In this document: positions 14,874 to 22,360 of the stretch, one piece after another
Layout: the number at the start of each line of letters is the position of its first letter
Position numbering within the stretch: the first letter of the stretch is position 1
Source of the DNA: Ottowia sp.
Lineage (GTDB): Bacteria > Pseudomonadota > Gammaproteobacteria > Burkholderiales > Burkholderiaceae_C
Assembly: GCA_017997715.1 (NCBI GenBank)
Contig: JAGOEM010000008.1
Span: forward strand, 1 to 36,579
Length of the DNA stretch: 36,579 nucleotides
Direction of reading: 5' to 3'
Translations under genes and position numbers: made by a program
Notes under the pieces: model-generated
The model's input: the letters and a program-made list of their open reading frames with translations, nothing else
Told to the model about the DNA's origin: nothing
Databases searched by the model: none

Positions 14874-17357
14874 CTAGAGCGTGGGCGCCAGCGTCTTCGG
14901 CGCCTGAACGTGAACCTGCGCCACCGGTTCAAACTGGCGCACATCGACCTGCGCGGGCTGCAGGTCGAACCACGGATCGGGCTCGCCGTCCAGCGCGAAC
15001 TGCAGCCGCTCCCACAGCGCGCGGCGCCCTTCGGGGTCGTCCAGGATTCGCTTTTTGGCGTGGTCCAGCCCGACGCGGGCGATGTAGTGCACCGTGCGCT
15101 CCAGGTACCAGGCTTCTTCGCGGTACAGCTGCAGAAAGGCGCCCGAATATTCCAGCACTTCTTCCGGCGTCTTGAGCTTGACGAAGAAGTGCGCCACCTC
15201 GGTCTTGATGCCGCCGTTGCCGCCGACATAGATCTCCCAGCCGCTGTCCACGCCGATCACGCCCACGTCCTTGATGCCGCTTTCCGCGCAGTTGCGCGGG
15301 CAACCGCTGACCGCCAGCTTGACCTTGTGCGGCGCCTGCATGCGCCACAGCGCGCGTTCCAGGTCCTTGCCCATCTGGGTCGAATCCTGCGTGCCCATGC
15401 GGCACCATTCGCTGCCCACGCAGGTCTTCACCGTGCGCAGCGCCTTGGCGTAGGCGTGGCCGCTGGGCATGCCCAGTTCCTGCCACACGGCCACCAGGTC
15501 TTCCTTCTTCACGCCCAGCAGGTCGATGCGCTGGCCGCCGGTGACCTTGACGGTGGGAATGGCGTACTTGTCCACCACGTCGGCAATGCGGCGCAGTTCG
15601 CTGGCGTTGGTTTCGCCGCCCCACATGCGCGGCACCACGCTGTAGCTGCCGTCCTTCTGGATGTTGGCGTGGCTGCGCTCGTTGATGAAGCGGCTTTGCG
15701 GGTCGTCCACCGCCTCCTTCGGCCACGTGGACAACAGGTAGTAGTTGAGCGCGGGGCGGCAGTTGGGGCAGCCGTCGGGCGTCTTCCAGTCCATGAAGTG
15801 CATCACCGCCGGCACCGTCAGCAGGTGGTGTTCGCGGATGGCGTCGCGCACCGCCTGGTGGCCGTGGTCGGTGCAGGCGCACAGCGCCTTGGTCTTGGGC
15901 GTGGCGGAATAGTCGCCGCCGGCGGTGAACATCAGCAGCTGTTCCACCAGCCCGGTGCACGAGCCGCACGACGCGCTGGCCTTGGTGTGCTTGCGCACCT
16001 CTTCCAGGGTGAACAGGCCCTTGTCCTTGATGGCCTTGCAGATGGCGCCCTTGGTCACGCCGTTGCAGCCGCAGACCTCGTCGGTGTCGGCCATGGCGGC
16101 GGCCTTGCTGTGGCCTTCGTGCCCGGTATCGCCAATGTTGGATTCGCCAAACATCAGCCGTTCGCGGATGTCGGCCACGCTGCGGCCTTCGCGCAGCAGT
16201 TTGAAATACCAGCTGCCATCCACCGTGTCGCCGTACAGGCAGGCGCCCACCAGCTTGTCGTCCTTGATGACCAGCTTTTTGTAGACGCCCGCGAACGGAT
16301 CCGACAGCACGATTTCCTCGCTGTCTTGCCCGCCCTGAAAGTCGCCGGCCGAAAACAGGTCGATGCCCGTCACCTTCAGCTTGGTCGAGGTCAGCGAACC
16401 CTGGTAACGCCCGATGCCGAACTCCGCCAGGTGGTTGGCCACCACCTTGCCCTGCTCGAACAGCGGCGCCACCAGGCCGTAGGCAATGCCGCGGTGGGCC
16501 GCGCATTCGCCCACCGCGTAGATGCGGCCGTCGGTCACCGTCTGCAGGGTGTCGCTGACGACGATGCCGCGGTTGACCAGCAGGCGCATCTTTTCGGCCA
16601 GCTCGGTGTTGGGGCGGATGCCCACCGCCATCACCACCAGGTCGGCGGGCATTTCAACCCCGTCCTTGAAGCGGATCGCCGCCACGCGCCCGTCCGGCCC
16701 CGCCAGCAGCGATTCGGTCTGGGCGCCAATCAGGAAGGTCATGCCGCGGTCTTCCAGCGACTTCTGCAGCAGCCGGCCTGCGGTCTCGTCCAGCTGGCGT
16801 TCCATCAGCGTCGGGCAGACGTGCACCACGGCCACCTGCATGCCGCGCTTCATCAGCCCGTTGGCGGCTTCCAGCCCCAGCAGGCCGCCGCCGATGACCA
16901 CCGCGTGCCGGTATTGCGCCGCCGCGTCGATCATGGCCTGCGTGTCGGCAATGTCGCGGTAGGCCAGCACGCCAGGCAAATCCTTGCCGGGCACCGGCAG
17001 GATGAACGGGTTGCTGCCGGTGGCCATCAGCAGCCGGTCGTAGCTGGCGGTCTGCGCATCGCCCGCGGCGTTGACGGCGTGCACGGTGCGGCGGGCGCGG
17101 TCCACCTCGGTCACCTTGTAGCCGGCGTGCAGGGTCACGCCGTTGTCGGCGTACCAGCTCCAGTCGTTGAGGATGATCTCCTCCAGCGTCTGTTCGCCGG
17201 CCAGCACGGGCGACAGCAGGATGCGGTTGTAGTTGGGGTGCGGCTCGGCGCCAAACACCGTGATGTCGTACAGATCGGGCGCCAGCTTGATCAGCTCTTC
17301 CAGCGTCCGCACGCCGGCCATGCCGTTGCCGATCATGACAAGTTTCAGCTTTTTCAT
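14874..17357 (-). CDS. nirB: Nitrite reductase (NADH) large subunit
   Basis: Uses NADH, FAD, Fe-S clusters and sirohaem to take nitrite to ammonium in six electrons. The 827 residues show the domains in order. The FAD-binding GNGMAG is at 10–15 and the NAD-binding GGGLLGLEAANG at 156–167. A BFD-like [2Fe-2S] site has C429-x-C431 and C464-x2-C467. The nitrite/sulfite-reductase ferredoxin-like half follows (about 540–620). The sirohaem/[4Fe-4S] ligands are C646 and C652 in TCVGSEWCRMG, and C686 and C690 in SGCPRNCAESG. All key residues are present. GGAG lies about 7 nt before the ATG. It follows nrtD by 21 nt in the nitrate operon. Confidence 0.98.
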   Translation of the reverse strand: MKKLKLVMIGNGMAGVRTLEELIKLAPDLYDITVFGAEPHPNYNRILLSPVLAGEQTLEEIILNDWSWYADNGVTLHAGYKVTEVDRARRTVHAVNAAGDAQTASYDRLLMATGSNPFILPVPGKDLPGVLAYRDIADTQAMIDAAAQYRHAVVIGGGLLGLEAANGLMKRGMQVAVVHVCPTLMERQLDETAGRLLQKSLEDRGMTFLIGAQTESLLAGPDGRVAAIRFKDGVEMPADLVVMAVGIRPNTELAEKMRLLVNRGIVVSDTLQTVTDGRIYAVGECAAHRGIAYGLVAPLFEQGKVVANHLAEFGIGRYQGSLTSTKLKVTGIDLFSAGDFQGGQDSEEIVLSDPFAGVYKKLVIKDDKLVGACLYGDTVDGSWYFKLLREGRSVADIRERLMFGESNIGDTGHEGHSKAAAMADTDEVCGCNGVTKGAICKAIKDKGLFTLEEVRKHTKASASCGSCTGLVEQLLMFTAGGDYSATPKTKALCACTDHGHQAVRDAIREHHLLTVPAVMHFMDWKTPDGCPNCRPALNYYLLSTWPKEAVDDPQSRFINERSHANIQKDGSYSVVPRMWGGETNASELRRIADVVDKYAIPTVKVTGGQRIDLLGVKKEDLVAVWQELGMPSGHAYAKALRTVKTCVGSEWCRMGTQDSTQMGKDLERALWRMQAPHKVKLAVSGCPRNCAESGIKDVGVIGVDSGWEIYVGGNGGIKTEVAHFFVKLKTPEEVLEYSGAFLQLYREEAWYLERTVHYIARVGLDHAKKRILDDPEGRRALWERLQFALDGEPDPWFDLQPAQVDVRQFEPVAQVHVQAPKTLAPTL

Positions 17358-17378
17358 CGTGTGCTCCGGTGCGCAGGC

Positions 17379-18227
17379 TCAGGCCAGCTGCTTTTCCACG
17401 TGGCTCTGCCGCGTGTAGAGGAAATCGATCACCGCCTTGCGGTAGCGCACGTAGGCCGGGTCTTCGGCCAGCGCAACGCGGTTGCGCGGGCGCGGCAGAT
17501 CGACGCTCAGCACCTCGCCAATGGTGGCGGCGGGGCCGTTGGTCATCATCACGATCTTGTCGGACAGCAGCACCGCTTCGTCCACGTCGTGCGTCACCAT
17601 CACCACGGTGCTGCGGGTCTTCTGCACGATGGCCAGCAGCTCGTCCTGCAGCTTGGCGCGGGTCAGCGCGTCCAGCGCGCCAAAGGGTTCGTCCATCAGC
17701 AGCACCTTGGGCTCCATCGCCAGCGCGCGCGCAATGCCCACGCGCTGCTTCATGCCACCCGATATCTCGCCAGGGCGCTTTTGCGCCGCCGGGGTAAGGC
17801 CGACCAGGGCCAGCGCGGCGTCGGTACGCTGGCGCAGCTGCGCCCGGTTTTCGGTGGCCGCGAAGACGCGCTCGACCCCCAGGTGGATGTTCTCGAAACA
17901 GGTCAGCCACGGCAGCAGCGAATGGTTCTGGAACACCACCGCGCGCTCTGGCCCCGGGCCGGTGATCTCCTTGCTGGCACACAGCAGCACGCCCTGCGTG
18001 GGCCGCGCCAGGCCGGCGATCAGGTTCAGCAAGGTGCTCTTGCCGCAGCCCGAGTGGCCGATCAGCGCCACGAACTCGCCCTTGGCCACCGTCAGGTCGA
18101 TGCCCTGCAGCGCCACAAAGCGTCCCTTGGGTGTCTTGAACGCCTGCACGGCGCCCTGGATCTCGATGTATTTCGCATCAACCCGGTTGGTGCCCGGCGC
18201 GGGCCGGTCCTGCACGGTGGCGTTCAT
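17379..18227 (-). CDS. nrtD: Nitrate/nitrite ABC transporter ATP-binding protein
   Basis: The 282-residue ATPase that powers the NrtAB importer at the inner face of the membrane. Walker A is GHSGCGKST (57–65), the Q-loop lies in VVFQNHSLLPWLT (97–109), the signature is SGGMKQRVGIARALA (156–170), Walker B is KVLLMDEPFGALD (174–186), and the H-loop is MVTHDVDEA (210–218). The spacing and the SLLPW and RSTVVMVTHDVDEAVLLSDKI segments are typical of the nitrate/taurine/sulfonate group. The context (nrtA, nrtB, nirBD, nasA) fixes the substrate as nitrate or nitrite. Its ATG overlaps the nrtB stop in an ATGA. Confidence 0.95.
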   Translation of the reverse strand: MNATVQDRPAPGTNRVDAKYIEIQGAVQAFKTPKGRFVALQGIDLTVAKGEFVALIGHSGCGKSTLLNLIAGLARPTQGVLLCASKEITGPGPERAVVFQNHSLLPWLTCFENIHLGVERVFAATENRAQLRQRTDAALALVGLTPAAQKRPGEISGGMKQRVGIARALAMEPKVLLMDEPFGALDALTRAKLQDELLAIVQKTRSTVVMVTHDVDEAVLLSDKIVMMTNGPAATIGEVLSVDLPRPRNRVALAEDPAYVRYRKAVIDFLYTRQSHVEKQLA

Positions 18228-19144
18228 GATTTCACCTCTTCGAAGGTAAAGGCCGTGGCCAGCTTGACCAGGGCGTACTCCAGCACCAGGCCGACGATGC
18301 CGATCACGAAGATCGCGATGATGATGTTCATGACGTTCAGGTTGTTCCACTCGTCCCACACCCAGAAGCCGATGCCGACACCGCCGGTCAGCATTTCGGC
18401 CGCCACGATCACCAGCCAGGCGGTGCCGACGGCCAGGCGCACGCCGGTCAGCATGTAGGGCAGCACGGCGGGGAACAGGATCTTGGTGAGGATCTTCCAT
18501 TCGCTCAGGTTCAGCACGCGGGCCACGTTCATGTAGTCCTGCGGCACGCGCTGCACGCCCACCGCGGTGTTGATGACCATGGGCCAGATCGAGCAGATGA
18601 AGATGGTCCAGATGGCCGCCGGGTTGGCGCCCTTGAACACCAGCAGGCCGATCGGCAGCCAGGCCAGCGGCGACACCGGGCGCAGCAGGCTGATCAGCGG
18701 GTTGAACATGCGCGCCAGAAACTTGAAGCGGCCAATGGCAAAGCCGGCCGGAATGCCCACCAGCGCCGCCAGGCCAAACCCGACCGCCACCCGCTTGAGC
18801 GAGGCCAGCACGTTCCAGCCCACGCCCTGGTCGTTGGGGCCGTTGCTGTAGAACGGGTCGCTGAAGACTTGCAGCGCCTGCTTCCAGGTTTCGGCCGGGC
18901 CGGGAAAGGTGCCGCCGCTGCTGCTGGCGACCAGCCCCCAGATCAGCAGCAGCAGGCCAAAGCCCAGCAGCGGCGGCAGCACCGACAGCCACAGGCCGCT
19001 GAAGTCGCGCGGGGCGCGGGCGGGCGCGTCGGGGCGCATGGCCTCGGCCTCGTTGGCGGCGGGTGGGTGGATGGCCTGCTCCAAAGGCGGGTGCCGGGGC
19101 GGCGCTTCGGGTTCGGCGGGCAGATGAAAGACGGCGGCAACCAT
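18224..19144 (-). CDS. nrtB: Nitrate ABC transporter permease
   Basis: The inner-membrane channel of the nitrate importer, 306 residues. A Pro/Ala-rich cytosolic N-terminal extension (about 1–47) precedes the first membrane helix (about 52–73). Further helices lie near 118–140, 160–195 and 235–255, and the last near 272–295. The coupling-helix (EAA-like) region is MNVARVLNLSEWKILTKILFPAVLPYMLTGVRLAVG (about 205–240), where NrtD docks. The ATG at 19144 has AGGAGA five bases upstream, so the extension is real and not a mis-called start. It begins 26 nt after nrtA, and its stop overlaps the nrtD start. Confidence 0.95.
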   Translation of the reverse strand: MVAAVFHLPAEPEAPPRHPPLEQAIHPPAANEAEAMRPDAPARAPRDFSGLWLSVLPPLLGFGLLLLIWGLVASSSGGTFPGPAETWKQALQVFSDPFYSNGPNDQGVGWNVLASLKRVAVGFGLAALVGIPAGFAIGRFKFLARMFNPLISLLRPVSPLAWLPIGLLVFKGANPAAIWTIFICSIWPMVINTAVGVQRVPQDYMNVARVLNLSEWKILTKILFPAVLPYMLTGVRLAVGTAWLVIVAAEMLTGGVGIGFWVWDEWNNLNVMNIIIAIFVIGIVGLVLEYALVKLATAFTFEEVKS

Positions 19145-19170
19145 GGGGGTCTCCTGGCGTTGGCGGGCCG

Positions 19171-20421
19171 TCAGGCCCGGACCTTGAAAGCGTCGGCGTA
19201 CTTGGCGGGGTCCTTGCCGTCCCACACCACGCCGTCCATCAGCTTGCTGCTGCGCATCGGGCTGGCCGGCACCGGTGTCCTGGTGGCGGCGGCGGCCTGT
19301 TTGTAGATGTCGATCTGGTTGATGGCGGTGGCCACCTTCAGGTAGTCGGGGTGCGCCTTCAGCAGGCCCCAGCGCTTGTGCTGCGTCAGAAACCACATGC
19401 CATCCGACAGGTACGGGAAAGTCACCGCGCCGTCGTTGTAGAACTTCATGTAGTTCGGGTCGTCCCAGCTCTTGCCCAGGCCGTTGGTGTAGCGGCCCAG
19501 GATGCGCTGGTTGATGGCGTCGACGCTGGTGTTGACGTAGCTCTTCTCGGCAATCGTCTCGGCCATCTTGTTCTTGTTCTGCAGGCCGGCGTCGATCCAT
19601 TTGCCGGCTTCCAGGATCGCGGCGGTCACGGCGCGCGCGGTGTTGGGGTATTTTTTGGTGAATTCGGCGGTGGTGCCCAGCACCTTTTCGGGGTGGTCTT
19701 TCCAGATGTCCTGCGTGGTGGTGGCGGTGATGCCGATGCCGTCCATGATGGCGCGCTGGCCCCAGGGCTCGCCCACGCAGAAGCCGTCCATGTTGCCCAC
19801 GCGCATGTTGGCCACCATCTGCGGCGGCGGCACGACGATGGACTTGGCGTCCTTCATCGGGTTGATGCCGCTGGCGGCCAGCCAGTAGTACAGCCACATG
19901 GCGTGCGTGCCGGTGGGAAAGGTCTGGGCAAAGGTGTATTCGCGCTTCTCGGCCGCCATCAGCTTGGCCAGCGAAGCGCCGTCCACGGCGCCCTTGTCGG
20001 CCAGCTTTTTCGACAGCGTGATGGCCTGGCCGTTGTTGTTCAGCGTCATCAGCACGGCCATGTCCTTCTTGGGCCCGCCAATGCCCAGGTGCACGCCGTA
20101 CACCAGGCCGTACAGCACGTGGGCGAAGTCCAGCTCGCCATTGACCAGCTTGTCGCGCACGCTGGCCCAGCTGGCTTCCTTGCTGGGCACGATCTTCACG
20201 CCGTATTTCTTGTCGATGCCCAGCACCGAGGCCATCACCACGCTGGCGCAGTCGGTCAGCGGGATGAAGCCGATGCGCACCTCCTCTTTCTCGGGCTTGT
20301 CCGAACCCTGTGCCCACACGGCGGCGCGCAGGGCCGGGTCAATGCCAACGGCCGCCACCGCGGCGGACTTGAGCAGAGTGCGGCGCGACAGCGGGGGCTT
20401 CTTGGCGGGCAGTTCGATCAT
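19171..20421 (-). CDS. nrtA: Nitrate ABC transporter substrate-binding protein (Tat signal)
   Basis: Captures nitrate in the periplasm and hands it to NrtB. The 416-residue form starts at the ATG at 20421, seven bases after GAGG. Two in-frame ATGs upstream (20445, 20427) are badly placed for that RBS. The N-terminus carries a twin-arginine signal, LSRRTLLKSAAVAAVG, so it is probably exported folded. Family landmarks: VRIGFIPLTDCASVVMAS, ASWASVRDKLVNGELDFAHVLYGLVYG, NNNGQAITLSKKL, FPTGTHAMWLYYWLAASGINP, VANMRVGNMDGFCVGEPWGQRAI and the C-terminal WFLTQHKRWG. These match the NrtA/CmpA/NasF group. It is the first gene of the operon and lies downstream of the sigma-54 promoter and attenuator. Confidence 0.96.
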   Translation of the reverse strand: MIELPAKKPPLSRRTLLKSAAVAAVGIDPALRAAVWAQGSDKPEKEEVRIGFIPLTDCASVVMASVLGIDKKYGVKIVPSKEASWASVRDKLVNGELDFAHVLYGLVYGVHLGIGGPKKDMAVLMTLNNNGQAITLSKKLADKGAVDGASLAKLMAAEKREYTFAQTFPTGTHAMWLYYWLAASGINPMKDAKSIVVPPPQMVANMRVGNMDGFCVGEPWGQRAIMDGIGITATTTQDIWKDHPEKVLGTTAEFTKKYPNTARAVTAAILEAGKWIDAGLQNKNKMAETIAEKSYVNTSVDAINQRILGRYTNGLGKSWDDPNYMKFYNDGAVTFPYLSDGMWFLTQHKRWGLLKAHPDYLKVATAINQIDIYKQAAAATRTPVPASPMRSSKLMDGVVWDGKDPAKYADAFKVRA

Positions 20422-20448
20422 GGGCATTCCTCGTGGGTACTTCAAACC

Positions 20449-20522
20449 GGAAAAAGCAAAAAGGCGCCCTCACCGCACCAGGAACTCGTTGCACACGAGC
20501 CCCAGCGGGTAAGGACGCCTTT
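20449..20522 (-). terminator. Leader attenuator: long terminator hairpin ahead of nrtA
   Basis: On the nrtA-sense strand a ~60-nt hairpin has an AAGGCG…CGCCTT base, a mid stem ACC/GGT and CGC/GCG, and an apical stem GGGGCTCGT/ACGAGTTCC with loop GTGCA. A T-rich tract, TTTTTGCTTTTT, follows. It ends about 30 nt before the nrtA ATG. Placed after a sigma-54 promoter and before the first gene of a nitrate operon whose regulator is an ANTAR protein, it is best read as the terminator that NasR overrides when nitrate is present. Confidence 0.85.
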
Positions 20523-20523
20523 G

Positions 20524-20554
20524 TCCAGAACGGCGGGCCGCACCCGCCGTTGGA
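20524..20554 (-). promoter_or_regulatory. GC-rich leader hairpin (second stem-loop)
   Basis: AACGGCGGG and CCCGCCGTT pair perfectly around the loop TGCGG, extended by TCC/GGA. It sits directly before the terminator in the nrtA leader. The loop lacks the A1/G4 hexaloop pattern of ANTAR targets, so its role is not clear. It may be a structural spacer or compete with the terminator. Confidence 0.6.
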
Positions 20555-20569
20555 TGCCGCCTGCCTGAT

Positions 20570-20583
20570 GACCTACGTTGGTC
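20570..20583 (-). promoter_or_regulatory. Hexaloop hairpin, candidate NasR (ANTAR) target
   Basis: On the sense strand GACC-AACGTA-GGTC forms a 4-bp stem with a six-base loop with A at position 1 and G at position 4, the established signature of ANTAR-bound RNA loops. It lies at the 5' end of the predicted leader, a few bases from the expected start of transcription. I could not find a clean second hexaloop beside it. Confidence 0.55.
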
Positions 20584-20597
20584 TATACCCCATGCGT

Positions 20598-20614
20598 TGC
20601 AAACACTGTGCCAA
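20598..20614 (-). promoter_or_regulatory. Sigma-54 promoter of the nrtA operon
   Basis: The minus strand reads TTGGCACAGTGTTTGCA, matching the sigma-54 consensus YTGGCACGRNNNTTGCW at all but one fixed position, with correct −24/−12 spacing. Transcription should start near 20587, giving a leader of about 165 nt that contains both hairpins and the terminator. Confidence 0.85.
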
Positions 20615-20636
20615 CATGGCCGGCCACTGCAAATAC

Positions 20637-20690
20637 TATGATTTCAATAGCTGCTATCGCCCATCTGGCGGGCGCTATCAGCCTAAATGA
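20637..20690 (-). repeat. Dispersed ~60-bp repeat, copy 5
   Basis: Core ATAGCGCCCGCCAGATGGGCG with flanking GATAGCAGCTATTGAAAT pieces on the minus strand. It lies between the NtrC-like site and the sigma-54 promoter of nrtA. Confidence 0.75.
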
Positions 20691-20707
20691 TGCATAAAAC
20701 CGGGCTG

Positions 20708-20722
20708 GCACCGATTTTGTGC
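20708..20722. promoter_or_regulatory. NtrC-type enhancer upstream of nrtA
   Basis: GCAC-N7-GTGC (GCACCGATTTTGTGC) is the NtrC half-site pair with the standard spacing. It is centred about 128 nt upstream of the predicted start, a normal place for a sigma-54 enhancer. A second overlapping GTGC-AGC-GCAC follows. It sits just past the nasR stop. Confidence 0.65.
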
Positions 20723-20733
20723 AGCGCACCATT

Positions 20734-22008
20734 TCAGTTGCCCGGCGGCAGGTAGTCGGCCACCGACAGCACCGACTCGGCCACGTCCACCAGCCGGCGG
20801 CCCTGGTTCATCGCGGTCTGGCGCAGCATCTGGTGGGCCTCTTGCTCGGTCAGCTTGCGGTGCGCCATCAAAAGCCCCTTGGCACGCTCGACCAGCTTGC
20901 GTTCGTTCAGCGCCGCGCGCACCGCCTCCAGCTCGTCGCTCATCGCCTGCAGGCGCTGCGACTGCTCTTGCAGCATGTCCAGCACCGATCGCTCCATCTG
21001 GCGCCCGAAAGCGGGCGGCGCATCGGGCAGGCCGGGCGCGGCCGGCGGCGCCAGGTCAAAAAACGCCTCGGACGCGGGCTCGCCATCGCCGTGCATGCGG
21101 CTCAGCAAGGCCAGGTGCGCCTCGGCTTCGGCCTGGGCGTCGGCAATGCGGCGCTGGCACAGGTGCTGCAAATCGGCGGCGGCGCGGTCCTGCACCGCCT
21201 TCATGGCGTCGATGCGCAGGCTGCAGCAGTCGAACCAGTTGGCGCTCAGCTCGGGGTTCAGCGGCGTATCGGGCGGGCTGGCGCAGGCGATGCGGCGCAG
21301 GCGTTCGATCTCGGCCAGCTCGGCCGCCGGTTGCGCCGCCTGCCAGGCTTCGGCCAGCGCGGCACCGCCAAATCCGACAAAGGCGGCAAAGCACCTTTCC
21401 TGCGCGGCAATCAGCTCCAGCCAGCGCTGCTGGCGCGCGCGCCCTGCCGCCCCGGCGGCAAACGCGGCGGCGCCACAGGCCCGCTCTTGCCCGGCGAATT
21501 CCTTGCCCTGCATGAACTGGAACAACGCACCCAGCAGGCGCGAGACCTGCGGGTCGGTGGCGCCATCGGCGGCTTCGAACACCACCGCCAGCAGGCCGGC
21601 GACCAGCTGGACGAAGGCGGCCGTGGCTGCCTCGGCGTCCAGCGCGACATCGGCAATGCGCTGGCGCAGCGCGGGCAGCGCCATCAAGCCCGGCAGCACC
21701 CAGGCAATGCGGCTGAACAGGCGCGTGCCGTTGTGGTCGGCGCCCTGCTGGGCGTGTTCCACCAGCCGGTCGAAGTGCTGCCGCACCCGTTGTTCCAGCC
21801 GAAGGGTTTCGTGCACCTGGGCGACGCGCTGCGGCCCAAAGCGCTGGCCGCCCGACGCCAGAAACACGTTGGACAGCCCCCGTTCGCGCTGCAGCGCATG
21901 CACCAGCTGGCCGATGTCGCCCACCAGGTCGCTGGTGTGCGACAGGCGTTCCAGTTCGGCAATTTCGCAGCGGCGCGCGGCGATCAGAAAGCTCAGCGCC
22001 GACTTCAT
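20734..22008 (-). CDS. nasR: Nitrate-sensing antiterminator, NIT + ANTAR domains
   Basis: A 424-residue cytosolic regulator. Residues about 25–290 form a NIT-type all-helical nitrate/nitrite sensor, with the characteristic QRERGLSNVFLAS (40–52) and a helical bundle rich in Ala/Leu. Residues about 350–418 form a coiled helix plus ANTAR RNA-binding domain: ALNERKLVERAKGLLMAHRKLTEQEAHQMLRQTAMNQGRRLVDVAESVL in outline (366–414). In Klebsiella NasR of this build binds leader RNA and blocks a terminator when nitrate is present. The matching leader is seen upstream of nrtA here. I took the ATG at 22008 (MKSALSFLIAARR) because the longer frame to 22116 adds only Arg/Pro-rich residues. It is transcribed from its own sigma-54 promoter. 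Confidence 0.94.
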   Translation of the reverse strand: MKSALSFLIAARRCEIAELERLSHTSDLVGDIGQLVHALQRERGLSNVFLASGGQRFGPQRVAQVHETLRLEQRVRQHFDRLVEHAQQGADHNGTRLFSRIAWVLPGLMALPALRQRIADVALDAEAATAAFVQLVAGLLAVVFEAADGATDPQVSRLLGALFQFMQGKEFAGQERACGAAAFAAGAAGRARQQRWLELIAAQERCFAAFVGFGGAALAEAWQAAQPAAELAEIERLRRIACASPPDTPLNPELSANWFDCCSLRIDAMKAVQDRAAADLQHLCQRRIADAQAEAEAHLALLSRMHGDGEPASEAFFDLAPPAAPGLPDAPPAFGRQMERSVLDMLQEQSQRLQAMSDELEAVRAALNERKLVERAKGLLMAHRKLTEQEAHQMLRQTAMNQGRRLVDVAESVLSVADYLPPGN

Positions 22009-22197
22009 GGCGCCCCCCGCGGGCTGACCCAGGGCGACCGATGCGGGCGGCGGCGCAGCGCAGCGCCTGCGCCGCACGGGTTCAGCGTGGCGTTGGCGCC
22101 GTGGTGGCGGGCGCACACGGCCCGGCGTGGCCCTGAAGGGTGCTGGCGCACAGGGGTCATCGTGGGACTCGTTTTATTCCAAGGGGTGCAGCAGCGC

Positions 22198-22214
22198 AGC
22201 AAGCGTCATGCCAG
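22198..22214 (-). promoter_or_regulatory. Sigma-54 promoter of nasR
   Basis: The minus strand reads CTGGCATGACGCTTGCT, which fits YTGGCACGRNNNTTGCW with a single C-to-T change and exact spacing. Predicted start near 22187, about 180 nt before the nasR ATG. Confidence 0.75.
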
Positions 22215-22239
22215 GCACGTCTGCCCCTCAGAATCAGTA

Positions 22240-22301
22240 TAAAAACACGCTTTAGCGCCCGATGGGCGGGCGATAACAGCTACTTAATCAATAGCAATTG
22301 A
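22240..22301 (+). repeat. Dispersed ~60-bp repeat, copy 6
   Basis: TTTAGCGCCCGATGGGCGGGCG core followed by ATAACAGCTACTTAATCAATAG in pieces. As at nrtA, it lies between a sigma-54 promoter and an NtrC-like site. Confidence 0.75.
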
Positions 22302-22317
22302 ACCCATTGTTGGCGAT

Positions 22318-22332
22318 GCACCGATTTGGCGC
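22318..22332. promoter_or_regulatory. NtrC-like site upstream of nasR
   Basis: GCACCGATTTGGCGC has the same left half and core as the nrtA site (GCACCGATTT), but the right half is GCGC instead of GTGC. It is centred about 138 nt before the predicted nasR start. It overlaps a short palindrome, so it could be a coincidence. Confidence 0.4.
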
Positions 22333-22360
22333 ATTGCGCCCGGCGGCAAGTCGGACGGGC

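Larger units (their letters stand above)
22009..22360. other. 352-nt region upstream of nasR
   Basis: No gene is supported. It contains, in order away from nasR: a ~180-nt leader without a recognised structure, a sigma-54 promoter, a dispersed-repeat copy and an NtrC-like site. That site overlaps a short palindrome, GGCGCATTGCGCC (22328–22340), which may also serve as the end of the DUF1513 operon. Confidence 0.6.

Noticed and set aside
14910..18458. 1182-residue open frame on the plus strand
   Set aside because: It is wholly antisense to nirB and nrtD, rich in His/Gly/Ala/Arg with no family likeness. It is an artefact of high G+C and the codon use of the opposite strand.
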